NCBI GenBank assembly: GCA_964631345.1
Contig: CAZVWE010000003.1
Span: 62,001 to 126,000, forward strand
Reading direction: 5' to 3'
Length of the DNA: 64,000 nucleotides
From: MGBC163016 sp964631345
GTDB lineage: Bacteria > Actinomycetota > Coriobacteriia > Coriobacteriales > Eggerthellaceae
This document shows, one piece after another, positions 24,730-34,073 of the stretch. Under the pieces are notes generated by a model that was not told the origin of the DNA, ran no database searches, and worked only from the letters and a program-made list of their open reading frames with translations. The position numbers were made by a program, and so were the translations under genes. Numbering within the stretch: position 1 is the stretch's first letter; each line of letters starts with the position of its first letter.

Positions 24730-25449
24730 TCATTTCTTATTGAGAGCCCTTTTTGTTATTACCACACCTGAAACTGCAACCAATACAAGTGCACCGATCA
24801 CAGCTAATGCAAATGATGTCTCATCGCCTGTCTGCGCAAGACCGCCACCTAGGGTTTGCGGAGTATTAGGTCTTGTTGGTATCTCAGGATTTGGATTTTC
24901 AGGTTTTTGAACTATGCCATCTCTCCAGGTAAAGAGCACTGGAGCCTGAGAATATGCAGAGAAGTCCGACTCATCATATCCGCTGGTTACTGTCCGCATA
25001 TTAATATCGTCATCAGTTAGGTCAATAGAAAATGATGCGTCTTTAATTCCTTCAACTGGGGTTATCTTCAATATACCGACATCAAGTGTTGCGCCTAGAA
25101 GATTATGCCCACCTGCAAGATAAATCTCAAAGAAAGCCTTATCATCAACAACCTTGCTTCTCATCTCGTGAATATTTGTATTTCTAAGAACAAATTCACT
25201 TGGTTCATAAGTAAAAGACACATCATCTATTGATCCAACCTTACATGTAGCAGTCAAATCAACTTCCAATGTACTTACATCTGTCTGACTTGATGTACCA
25301 GCCAGATTTATTTGTACACCATCTTCCATCCATCCAAGGTATACCTCAGTTTGAGCACTTGCTGCAAAAGCAGGCATGGCCATTCCGAAGCAAAGGGCAA
25401 TCGATAATGCAATGCCTCCAAGGGATTTTTTTATGCCGTTTCGTTTCAT
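24730..25449 (-). CDS. Sortase-anchored, cohesin-like surface protein
   Basis: 239 residues. A signal peptide (basic start, hydrophobic core, AFAAS cleavage near 30) is followed by one beta-rich domain (about 33-175), a proline/asparagine spacer (about 180-200), then a sortase signal: LAQTGD at 204-209, a hydrophobic helix and a KRALNKK tail. The domain's strand pattern, with an FTYEPSEFV strand like the YDP-x-VL of cohesins and a second half with GILKI and SIDL strands, resembles cohesin domains; this is by-eye similarity only. It lies 21 bases after the M60 protease gene, with AAGGAG before its ATG, so both are made together. The protease carries a dockerin-like module, the usual cohesin partner. 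An unrelated surface adhesin domain is the alternative. Confidence 0.75.
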   Translation of the reverse strand: MKRNGIKKSLGGIALSIALCFGMAMPAFAASAQTEVYLGWMEDGVQINLAGTSSQTDVSTLEVDLTATCKVGSIDDVSFTYEPSEFVLRNTNIHEMRSKVVDDKAFFEIYLAGGHNLLGATLDVGILKITPVEGIKDASFSIDLTDDDINMRTVTSGYDESDFSAYSQAPVLFTWRDGIVQKPENPNPEIPTRPNTPQTLGGGLAQTGDETSFALAVIGALVLVAVSGVVITKRALNKK

Positions 25450-25470
25450 ATTACGTTTCTCCTTGAGTCA

Positions 25471-28400
25471 TTAGCCTTGGTTGAAAATTACATCCGGTAA
25501 ATTATTCGGATCTATCTCATAGAAGACAGTATCCGATACCAGTCTTTGGCCTTCGCTTGTAATTGCATTATCAACACGATAGAGCTCAGCCCTAACCTTA
25601 GATGGCACAGCAGAGCCTGGTTCTAACCAGTAGATCCAGCGGCCATCACTGGTGTCCCCTATCAGCGCATTTTCTGGGTCCTCTGCAAGAATGATCTGAT
25701 GCGCTATAAGTTCCCCATCATCATTGATTCCGCCGACAACTAAATCTTTATAGTACTCGGCATCTACATTGTCATTAAAGAGAATTACTTCATTGAAAGC
25801 AGGATTACCCTTGAACTTGCCAGTGAATACGATACTTCCAGCCTTGATTGTGTAATTCTCAGGGTCAGGCTTTGTTGTGTCATAAACATAGTCTTCCTTC
25901 AAAACTCCAACCGCAGGAATGTTTTCCTGACCTTCTACTGGAAGGAATTCAACATTGTCGCCTGTAGGTCCAAAGATATCAAGAGCCTTGATTCGAACGT
26001 TCTTGCCAGCAAGTCCAACAGCTGTGATTCTTAGATATCTAGCAGTTTCGGTCACAATCCATGGATTTGCATTTCCATTTTCATCTCTGCCATAGAAATA
26101 GATTGATGCTTCGCCATTGCTATTAAGCTCAAAGTTTCCAGAACCAATCTCTGTAAAGCTATTTCCATCTGTGCTTGCCTCGATTCTGTAAGAACTTATT
26201 GGATCTGTTCCTTCAGAAGTGCCAGCCATGTATCTCACAGATGTAACTGCTTTATTTGCCTTCATGTCGATTGTTATCTGCGGATCTTCTCCATCGGATT
26301 TACCAACGTATGCATCGTTAGACGCGCCATTGATTACTTGCTGAATAGCCGGAATCTTAATTGCGTCAATTTCATCTTTGCATACATAATCATCATCGGT
26401 TACCTGCGTTGGAAGCTGTACCGTATCATCTGCATCAGCTGCTGATGACATATTCGTGGTAACGCTCCAATCATCAGCTGAATGAAGTCCTGAACCATCG
26501 AGTTTGATTTGGGTAGAGGAAGTCATCTTTGAGTAATTGGTAAATTTATCAACTGCAAGAACCTCATAGCTGACAACGCGATTGCCCAAGAATGTTGCAT
26601 TGTCTGTGTAAATTGCATTTCCTGATTCATCAGCCTTTACAAAACCAATTATTTCACTTGTTGGCTTTCCTGATTCATAAGTTACACGATGAATCTCATA
26701 TCCAAGGATTGAGCCAGATACCGAAGAATCACCGCACTCTATATTCATCGTAACTATTGAATTACGCTGCGTTAGAGGGTCAATAGAAACAACATCTTTA
26801 TTAGTCACCTTTGCAGCATTCGGATTTGCACGCGACCAATTCCTTGTTTCTTCACTTGTATATTGAAGTGCACGATCTTCCTTATCGAATTGTTGAATGT
26901 ATGCGCGTGTTGTTGCGTTTGGAATCAATCCCCAACGCTCAAAGAAAAGCGATAAGTCTTTTTCTGCCGCAGCAGATGCAAGCTTGATTATGTTTTGAGA
27001 CTCACCATCTCCTGTAGTAAGCGCAATACCATCAGGGGCAGGAGCTGCGGATGGGTTCCTTGCGTATGAATCAACACGCGCAAAGAATCGATTATTCAAA
27101 AGCGACTCTTGGTCTTGATACATTGTATAAATCTCGTTGCTATCATGCGCAAGCATCAACTGCCAATACATTGCAAGCTGTGTAAATACTCCACCTGTAC
27201 GACCCGTAGTTCCAGAAGAGACTCTCTTATAAATCTGGTCATATGTAAATCTAGTAGTACCCGAATTGATGTATCTGCAAAGCTGTGCGAAGTAGTTATT
27301 TGTAACCTCTGCATAAGCATAGCGTCCATCATTTATATTGTGTCCAATTTCGTGGGCAGAACCCCAACCAAAGTAATAGCCATCATCCGATGAACGGGTC
27401 TCACCTGGTGCATTGTTTTGAATTGGATTTAAGAAGGTAAAGTTTGCAGACTCAGGATATCCAACACCAATATGGTTTCCGGCTGCATACATAAATGCTC
27501 CTGCAAACATGGTAGCCATACGAATGTTTAGATGCGCATTTGGCATTTCGTTGGTCTTTGTGGTTCCGCTTGTTCCTGGATCCATCATGCCTTTATGCTG
27601 ATAGAACAGGCGCATCATTTGGTCAGTACCATTTAGTGCCTTCACAAGCTTTGCAGCCATTTGACTATCTGACCCATCGGTGCCCGATTTAAGCCCCGCC
27701 AAAACGCGATCAGCCGGAACAGAATAAAGCATCGTATCTGTCATAACCTCAGTTGAGTTTAGTATGCAGCTTGTTGCTACATATGGACGATTGAGATTTT
27801 CGTTAGCATCGGTTCCTTGATGCAGGCTTGCATGCTTTGCTTGAAGACCAGGATTTTCCGCTGTGCCATCGCCATCAACATGTTTCTTCAAATCGCGTAC
27901 ATAATCAACAGCTGCTGATAGACGGTTTGCGGAATCGACATTACGTACATTGATCATTGGTATATCACTTGCACCAAGTACACGAACTTTCATTTGTTGC
28001 TGTGCATTATTGCCTGTGTACTTCAGGTAAAGTGATCCACCTCGCTCAGCGGTATCAGAGCTTGATTTTGAAATGGTTGGATAGACAAACTTGCCATGAC
28101 GCATTGTGTATCCCATAGATGGCGCATTTGCAGCTTCAGCATTTTGCTGACCATAGATAAGCTGGGCAGTTGTAAAGCCAGAAGTTGCACCATTTGGAGT
28201 AGCTAAGTAAATAGTAACCTCGTCGGCTGCACCTGTTACCTTGCCAAGCGGCTGCCAAGTGTTTAATCCACTGATGCCGAGGTTTTTACCATTATCAGCT
28301 GCATCAAATAGTGAAGTATCGATGTCAATTATTTCACCAAGACCTGCATTTTCATCTTCTAATAGCTTGTAGGCAAAATCGAGAGTTGCCTGAGCAGTGG

Positions 28401-31110
28401 TTTTATATGGATATTCCTCACCACTATAAGGATCAACCACATTTAGCCTTGATGAAAGCTCATCCATATAAGTCTTTGTTGCGTGGTCTGCTAATTGAAT
28501 CTGGAATTCATCAGTAAAAAGGCCATCTATATCTTCTTCAACACTGTCATATCCATGGATGCGAATCTCAGCAATATCGATCAGCCTTATATAACGAGAC
28601 ATTCCGATTAAAATCTTATCCGTAGTGATTCCACCAGAAATTCGGACAAATGTGTAATACCTACCCTGTCCATCTGATCTGTTAACGAAATCGACTCCAC
28701 TAATAGGGGTCATCTTGCCATCAATGTTGGCAGTTACTGCAATTGAATTATATTGAAGATTTTCAACAGATGCAGCATATGAGATAAATCCAATATTTTG
28801 AGGCGAATCAAATGTAATTTCGATGCCGTGGATTCCTCTATTGTAAGAGCATCCAAGATCCCAGTCATCTTTTTTGTAGTAGCTCTTGAAATCGCCATCA
28901 AATAGACCCATTGCAGAACCATTTGAATCATTTGGGCTATCAATCATTGAGCCAGAAATAGCACGAGCAGATTTAATGTGCGTGGTGTAGCCGCCATTAG
29001 AATCCGGTGTATTTATAAGCTTGTACGAAGGAAGATTTGCTGGCTCAATTGTTGTTGTAGATGCAGATACAGTGTCTGATGGACGGGATTCACCAATTGC
29101 ATTTTCTCCCTTTACATGTATCTGATAAGCAACGTTATCCTGAAGATTTGGAATAGTCACGCTACCTGATGTAACGTTAGGAATTTTCTCCCAAATACCG
29201 TTGTTGTCATCTGTCTTTAGACGATAGTAGACGTTATACCACTCGGTATCTTCCATCTGCTTCCAAGAGACTTTGATTGACTTATAAGAACCTGTAGCTT
29301 TGACATTTTCTGGACGATCTGGAACCTTTGTAGCCATCGGCTTTAATTGAATGCTCTCAGACCATCCGCTCTGCCATTTATTATTTGTAGATTGAACACG
29401 AACAGTGTAAGTAACACCATTTTGAATTTTTCCTTTTGTACCACCTACAAATTCAGTGATCACGATAGATGTTGAGGTAGTACGATTGATCTGCTGTTTG
29501 CCATTGGCTTCAACAGATACCTCATAGCCTGTAACGTTTTCCTCTTGTGTCCACGAAAGAACGAGCTGCTTACTTGGGGCAGACGACGATGTGATTGTTG
29601 GGATCGACATCTGAGGAGCCCCAATGTTGTCTTCGGTATCATTTAAAAACTCAACTGAAGAAATTTCTGCGAGGTTTAACTCTGTGTCAGTCGTATAAGT
29701 TTGAGTAATCTTGATTGTCACCTTTTTGATCGCAATTTTGCGACCAAAATTGATAACTATATTTCCTTCTGAATCGATTGTTGCGCTTGCAGGAGCTGCA
29801 TATGCTTTTTCCGGAGCCACACCGAGTAGTCTTGCTACCGCCTCAACAGCACCTATCGTAGGCTGTTCACCGAATGTGACTTCCATGGACTTATCTTGTC
29901 CATCCTCATCATAAACCACAACAGCAGAACCACTAGACGGGGCGGTTGGTGCAGGCTCACCTGTAAGTTCGCCATTTGAGTTTCTGGCCTCTGGAACCTT
30001 TATTTCAAATGCAGAAACTTGATTGTCGGATAATCCTCTATCAGGATCATCTAGATTATTGAGCTCTAAAACTATTGGATAAGCCTGACTAATGCTTTCG
30101 CTAGACTGCAATTTAAGCGATTTTTCTATGTCAGGATTTCCAATAACACTCTCAATGTGTTCAATTGCACTTTCGGCAGTGCCACCTTCTGTTACAACAT
30201 CAACATATTCACTCTTTGTTACATTGGGTAAGTTTTCATCAGTTGACTGTAGGATGGGCTTTCTTTGCTCATGAGACATGACATCGTCTCTGTAAATACC
30301 CTCGGACATAATCTGGAGATCAACAAGCGAAACATCGCCTGTCTCAGATAAATCACAGCTCAATATGTCTGTATTGTCTTCGTGCAATACATCCACTAAT
30401 TGAGTCACATCGTCATAATTCAAATCCCCTTCACCAGTAACATCCCCGTAAAAGATGATTCCTGGATGGGTGGTGTCATTAATTGCACTGTAATCCCATG
30501 TATATAAGCGAACTCTATATGAATAGATTCCCTCAGAATCCACATATAGAGGTTGCTCATATGTTTTGTATTTATCTGAAACAACAGAGACTGTATATGT
30601 ACCAGGATCCACATCGAAAAACGTGACGGTCATTTTGTAGCTGCCATCATCAAGTTTTGTAGTTGTTACCGTTTGAGATTGCTCGCCATTTAGACTCACA
30701 GTAAATGCATGTGTGCCCTTCGCAAAAGGCTTCCCGTCTATGATCTCAACATTAACTGTATTGTTGTTAGGAACCGGATCGCTTTCCAGTGTTTGTATAC
30801 CTGATTCATCGGTATTTAGAGAATCAGATATTTGGGTTGCGCCCGATTGATTGTCTTTCAACTCCGACTGATTTGCGTTTTCATCCGTTTCGTCCGATAA
30901 CGCAGAGTTAGTTGTTGCGGTAGATGCGTTATCTAGCGGTTTCTCTTCGGAATTCCAAAACTCATCCCAATCCGAATTGTTGGTTTCTGTCGCCTCTGAC
31001 TGCGGTTCAATATCTCCTGGTTCTGCAGCATATGCAGGTATGCCAAACATCGAACACGCAAGGGCTGTCGATAGTAGAGTTGAAATTACTCGACGAGCAG
31101 TGTTTTTCAT
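25471..31110 (-). CDS. Secreted M60-type metallopeptidase with dockerin-like, FN3 and F5/8C modules
   Basis: A giant exported protein of 1879 residues. Order seen: signal peptide (1-28); acidic low-complexity region (to about 115); Cna-B-like beta domain (about 118-205); dockerin-like module with two 12-residue calcium loops (D223-T-E-G-D234 and D253-S-T-G-D264); a linker domain; two fibronectin III domains (about 500-595 and 598-690); an F5/8C discoidin-like domain (about 700-855); M60 peptidase domain (about 960-1420) with HEIGH at 1253-1257 and a likely third zinc ligand E1268; an FN3-like domain; a second F5/8C domain (about 1560-1715); and an M60-associated C-terminal domain. M60 enzymes cut host mucin-type glycoproteins in characterised cases. 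There is no LPXTG or membrane anchor, so attachment may depend on the dockerin and the next gene. Confidence 0.9.
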   Translation of the reverse strand: MKNTARRVISTLLSTALACSMFGIPAYAAEPGDIEPQSEATETNNSDWDEFWNSEEKPLDNASTATTNSALSDETDENANQSELKDNQSGATQISDSLNTDESGIQTLESDPVPNNNTVNVEIIDGKPFAKGTHAFTVSLNGEQSQTVTTTKLDDGSYKMTVTFFDVDPGTYTVSVVSDKYKTYEQPLYVDSEGIYSYRVRLYTWDYSAINDTTHPGIIFYGDVTGEGDLNYDDVTQLVDVLHEDNTDILSCDLSETGDVSLVDLQIMSEGIYRDDVMSHEQRKPILQSTDENLPNVTKSEYVDVVTEGGTAESAIEHIESVIGNPDIEKSLKLQSSESISQAYPIVLELNNLDDPDRGLSDNQVSAFEIKVPEARNSNGELTGEPAPTAPSSGSAVVVYDEDGQDKSMEVTFGEQPTIGAVEAVARLLGVAPEKAYAAPASATIDSEGNIVINFGRKIAIKKVTIKITQTYTTDTELNLAEISSVEFLNDTEDNIGAPQMSIPTITSSSAPSKQLVLSWTQEENVTGYEVSVEANGKQQINRTTSTSIVITEFVGGTKGKIQNGVTYTVRVQSTNNKWQSGWSESIQLKPMATKVPDRPENVKATGSYKSIKVSWKQMEDTEWYNVYYRLKTDDNNGIWEKIPNVTSGSVTIPNLQDNVAYQIHVKGENAIGESRPSDTVSASTTTIEPANLPSYKLINTPDSNGGYTTHIKSARAISGSMIDSPNDSNGSAMGLFDGDFKSYYKKDDWDLGCSYNRGIHGIEITFDSPQNIGFISYAASVENLQYNSIAVTANIDGKMTPISGVDFVNRSDGQGRYYTFVRISGGITTDKILIGMSRYIRLIDIAEIRIHGYDSVEEDIDGLFTDEFQIQLADHATKTYMDELSSRLNVVDPYSGEEYPYKTTAQATLDFAYKLLEDENAGLGEIIDIDTSLFDAADNGKNLGISGLNTWQPLGKVTGAADEVTIYLATPNGATSGFTTAQLIYGQQNAEAANAPSMGYTMRHGKFVYPTISKSSSDTAERGGSLYLKYTGNNAQQQMKVRVLGASDIPMINVRNVDSANRLSAAVDYVRDLKKHVDGDGTAENPGLQAKHASLHQGTDANENLNRPYVATSCILNSTEVMTDTMLYSVPADRVLAGLKSGTDGSDSQMAAKLVKALNGTDQMMRLFYQHKGMMDPGTSGTTKTNEMPNAHLNIRMATMFAGAFMYAAGNHIGVGYPESANFTFLNPIQNNAPGETRSSDDGYYFGWGSAHEIGHNINDGRYAYAEVTNNYFAQLCRYINSGTTRFTYDQIYKRVSSGTTGRTGGVFTQLAMYWQLMLAHDSNEIYTMYQDQESLLNNRFFARVDSYARNPSAAPAPDGIALTTGDGESQNIIKLASAAAEKDLSLFFERWGLIPNATTRAYIQQFDKEDRALQYTSEETRNWSRANPNAAKVTNKDVVSIDPLTQRNSIVTMNIECGDSSVSGSILGYEIHRVTYESGKPTSEIIGFVKADESGNAIYTDNATFLGNRVVSYEVLAVDKFTNYSKMTSSTQIKLDGSGLHSADDWSVTTNMSSAADADDTVQLPTQVTDDDYVCKDEIDAIKIPAIQQVINGASNDAYVGKSDGEDPQITIDMKANKAVTSVRYMAGTSEGTDPISSYRIEASTDGNSFTEIGSGNFELNSNGEASIYFYGRDENGNANPWIVTETARYLRITAVGLAGKNVRIKALDIFGPTGDNVEFLPVEGQENIPAVGVLKEDYVYDTTKPDPENYTIKAGSIVFTGKFKGNPAFNEVILFNDNVDAEYYKDLVVGGINDDGELIAHQIILAEDPENALIGDTSDGRWIYWLEPGSAVPSKVRAELYRVDNAITSEGQRLVSDTVFYEIDPNNLPDVIFNQG

Positions 31111-31133
31111 AGCGTTGCCCTATCCTACAGTTA

Positions 31134-31179
31134 ATTACAGTCGTACTAAATTGTAATTTAGCTGTAATCTTTCAGGCAA
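31134..31179 (-). promoter_or_regulatory. Predicted promoter and dyad operator of the M60 protease operon
   Basis: On the minus strand TTGCCT (31174-31179) and TACAAT (31150-31155) are 18 bases apart, about 35-40 bases before the ATG. Nested inverted repeats cover the -10 and the start: CTAAAT/ATTTAG (31146-31161) inside ATTACAG/CTGTAAT (31134-31140 and 31162-31168). This looks like a repressor or activator site, but no regulator gene is nearby to name. Confidence 0.4.
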
Positions 31180-31226
31180 TTTTGAAATGGCATCGATAAT
31201 TGATTTTTTATATGAATTCACAAATA

Positions 31227-32510
31227 TTACAAAATTTTCGCTATTTCTCGGATTATTTCAGTAGCAATACTACGCTTGCTTTCATTTTCCAGTGCTAATT
31301 CCAAATCGCTAGTAATTATTGTTGCAGTTTCAATATCTTGTCCAAAACCATCCTTTGTGCCAACTTTGTTTGCAACGATCATATCTACACCTTTTGATAC
31401 GAGTTTTGATTTACCACATGAAATAACATCATCGGTTTCTGCAGCAAACCCTACAAATATTTGATTCTCTCTTCGCATCGAAGAAAGCGTCGCTAAAATA
31501 TCTGGATTTTTTACCATATGAATTTCGGACAAAGCTTTATCGTCTATACCCTTTTTTAATTTACGCATCGGCGCTTTATCAGGTTTGTAATCGGACACAG
31601 CAGCGACACATATCACAATGTCTGCCCAGTTCAGGTTTGCTTCAGAAGAAATAAGCATCTGATCGGCAGTTTCAACATGCTCTACATCGAAGGTTTCAGG
31701 ATATTGAAGACTTATAGGACCACTTATTACTTTGACAGATGCACCGAATTGCAAAGCTGCCTCTATTAATGCATACCCCATCTTTCCGCTTGATCTATTT
31801 GAGATAAACCTAACCGCATCTATTGGCTCTATGGTAGGACCTGTGATTATTAATACATTTTTTCCAGAAAGCGATTTTGAGGCTTTTGCTTTTGAGTTGT
31901 AAGGGTCTTTTGAGTCTTCTATATACTCTCGAACATCTTCTTTACTTCCCTCTTTTTGGTTGTGAAGAATTGACAATGTGAAATCTCCAATAACATCTGG
32001 TTCAGGTAACCTTCCGGATCCCACATCTCCACAGGCAAGATATCCGCTGTCTGCATCTATCACATGTATTCCCCTGGCCTTCAAAGTCTCCAAGTTATGC
32101 TGTGTAGCTTGGTTTTCATACATGTGTACATTCATTGCAGGCGCAACAATTAAAGGAGCAGTGCATGCAAGAGCGGTTGAAGTAAGCAGATCATCTGCAA
32201 TACCAAACGCTATCTTTGCACAAACATTCGCAGTGCATGGTGCGATTAAAAAAGCATCGCATTCTTCGGCTAACCGAATATGCGGAATAGGACAATCGGG
32301 ATTATTGAACGTATCTGTCATCACAGGATGCCCACATATTGCTTCAAATGTAAGAGGGGTTATAAATTTTGTTGCGTTTTCTGTCATCACAACGACAACA
32401 TCAATGCCCGCCTTTTGAAGACAGCGAACAATCTCTGCCGCTTTATACGCAGCGATACAACCTGTTATTCCTAAAAGTACTTTCTTCTGTTCTCCATTTT
32501 TATCACTCAT
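31227..32510 (-). CDS. coaBC: Bifunctional CoaBC (coenzyme A synthesis)
   Basis: Two fused activities of coenzyme A synthesis: phosphopantothenate-cysteine ligase and phosphopantothenoylcysteine decarboxylase. The 427 residues open with the flavin-binding CoaC half (GITGCIAAYKAAE, PHIRLAE with the catalytic His, PAMNVHMY) and end with the CoaB half from about 215 (TGPTIEPIDAVRFISNRSSGKMG). It overlaps the upstream rluD gene by four bases (ATGA). Housekeeping gene of a coaBC-rluD-lspA-ileS operon; the supply of CoA suits the thioester-heavy metabolism around it. Confidence 0.95.
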   Translation of the reverse strand: MSDKNGEQKKVLLGITGCIAAYKAAEIVRCLQKAGIDVVVVMTENATKFITPLTFEAICGHPVMTDTFNNPDCPIPHIRLAEECDAFLIAPCTANVCAKIAFGIADDLLTSTALACTAPLIVAPAMNVHMYENQATQHNLETLKARGIHVIDADSGYLACGDVGSGRLPEPDVIGDFTLSILHNQKEGSKEDVREYIEDSKDPYNSKAKASKSLSGKNVLIITGPTIEPIDAVRFISNRSSGKMGYALIEAALQFGASVKVISGPISLQYPETFDVEHVETADQMLISSEANLNWADIVICVAAVSDYKPDKAPMRKLKKGIDDKALSEIHMVKNPDILATLSSMRRENQIFVGFAAETDDVISCGKSKLVSKGVDMIVANKVGTKDGFGQDIETATIITSDLELALENESKRSIATEIIREIAKIL

Positions 32511-33526
32511 AGCATTTCTTCCTTTGCGGCAAAAACACTCTTTCCGTATTCCGTCCTACCCAGACTTCTATCTTTAATTTGATCAAGAGCATCCTGTAAA
32601 TCAGCGGGTAGCATATCTATAAAGTGGAGCACCTCGCCATTTTTTGGATGAGTAAAAGATATCTCATGTGAGTGAAGAAATTGACGCGTAAGTCCAAGAC
32701 TTGCATTTAGGCTTTTTGGCGCACCAGATGTGTATGTTTGGTCTCCAACTATCGGATGCTTAATGTATTGCATATGCACTCTGATTTGATGCGTTCTTCC
32801 TGTATATAGCTTACATTCAACCAAGGTATACCCAACATCCCCTTTAGCTTCTTCAAAACGTTCCAAAACAGAAAATGTTGTTATCGCATCACGTGATGAG
32901 GCTCCATCACCTACAGCCATCTTTGTACGATCTTTTTTACAACGCTCAATAGGTGCATCTATCATTCCTGTATCAGGAGAAATAATCCCATGTACTAAAG
33001 CAATGTATCTACGATTAACATTTTTAAGCGCAATCTCAGACATCAAAAACTGCCCAGCATCATCAGTTTTTGCAGCGAGCATCAAACCCGATGTGTCTCC
33101 ATCGAGCCTGTGTACTATGCCGGGTCTATCATCTTCACCTTGAACGTTGCATAAGTTTTCTGCTCCAAAATGCCAAAGCAGCGCATTCACTAATGTTCCC
33201 GATTGAAAATCATCATTGGGGTGAGTTATAAGACCGGCTTGTTTGGATAAAACAATCACATCATCATCGTCATATCTAATATCAAGATCAATTGGTTCTG
33301 GGGCAAGTTCGAAAATGCTTTCGTCTTCAAGTTCACAAACTATTACATCCCCTGCACTTACCTTTTCAGATTTTGAAACAACATTGCCAAACACATAGAC
33401 ATGACCTAAATCAATTGCTTTTGCTGCAGCTGATCTACTTTTATAAATTTGTGCATCTGAAAGCACGACATCGATGCGTCGTCCATCATCAGCAGTTGTT
33501 GCTACATGACAAACTGACCTAGTCAT
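32507..33526 (-). CDS. rluD: RluD-type pseudouridine synthase
   Basis: Isomerises uridines in 23S rRNA helix 69 (RluD) or related sites. 339 residues: an S4 RNA-binding domain at about 17-75, then the synthase domain with catalytic D142 in HRLDGDTSGL. The further RTHQIRVH and VGDQTY motifs are typical of the RluA/RluC/RluD group; which member cannot be settled by eye. It overlaps lspA by eight bases, an order (lspA then rluD) common in many bacteria. Confidence 0.9.
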   Translation of the reverse strand: MTRSVCHVATTADDGRRIDVVLSDAQIYKSRSAAAKAIDLGHVYVFGNVVSKSEKVSAGDVIVCELEDESIFELAPEPIDLDIRYDDDDVIVLSKQAGLITHPNDDFQSGTLVNALLWHFGAENLCNVQGEDDRPGIVHRLDGDTSGLMLAAKTDDAGQFLMSEIALKNVNRRYIALVHGIISPDTGMIDAPIERCKKDRTKMAVGDGASSRDAITTFSVLERFEEAKGDVGYTLVECKLYTGRTHQIRVHMQYIKHPIVGDQTYTSGAPKSLNASLGLTRQFLHSHEISFTHPKNGEVLHFIDMLPADLQDALDQIKDRSLGRTEYGKSVFAAKEEML

Positions 33527-34073
33527 TTAATCCCTTATGTTTTATGCCCGCATCACCAAAAGCAACCGGACTAAATAACAATGTAAAGACAAATAGAACT
33601 ATCCCACATGTCACGCCAATATCTGCGATATTAAAAACTGGGAAGTCTATAAATTGAGTCGCTAGAAAATCAATAACATACCCATGAATAAATCGATCAA
33701 TTGAATTTCCAATTCCACCAGCAAACACTAAAGCCAAACCAATGTAGCCGACAAGTGGCAAATCCTTTGCAAACGCAAATACATAAACCAAAACAGCAGC
33801 ACAAACGATCAAAGAAAAGATCGCCAAAACTACAGTCATATCTGAAAACATCCCCCAGGCGCCGCCCTTGTTATAAACAAGTGAAAAATTCAAAATACCT
33901 GAAATGAATTCAATGCTTTCATTTCCAATGGAGTCAAAATACAACTTTGTAAACTGATCAAATAAAATCCAAAGCACAGCGATACAACAGAATATGATTA
34001 TTTTATCTCGCCTAGAAATGGCTCCCTTTTTTATAGACACGCTGGGAGCCATCTCATCATTATTCAAGGGCAT
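33519..34073 (-). CDS. lspA: Lipoprotein signal peptidase LspA
   Basis: Membrane aspartic protease that removes signal peptides from diacylated prolipoproteins. 184 residues with four hydrophobic segments and both catalytic aspartates: D126 in GNSIDR and D151 in NIADIG. The N-terminus has about 20 extra polar residues; a start at a later Met is possible. It overlaps ileS by 14 bases. Expected target of globomycin. Confidence 0.93.
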   Translation of the reverse strand: MPLNNDEMAPSVSIKKGAISRRDKIIIFCCIAVLWILFDQFTKLYFDSIGNESIEFISGILNFSLVYNKGGAWGMFSDMTVVLAIFSLIVCAAVLVYVFAFAKDLPLVGYIGLALVFAGGIGNSIDRFIHGYVIDFLATQFIDFPVFNIADIGVTCGIVLFVFTLLFSPVAFGDAGIKHKGLND

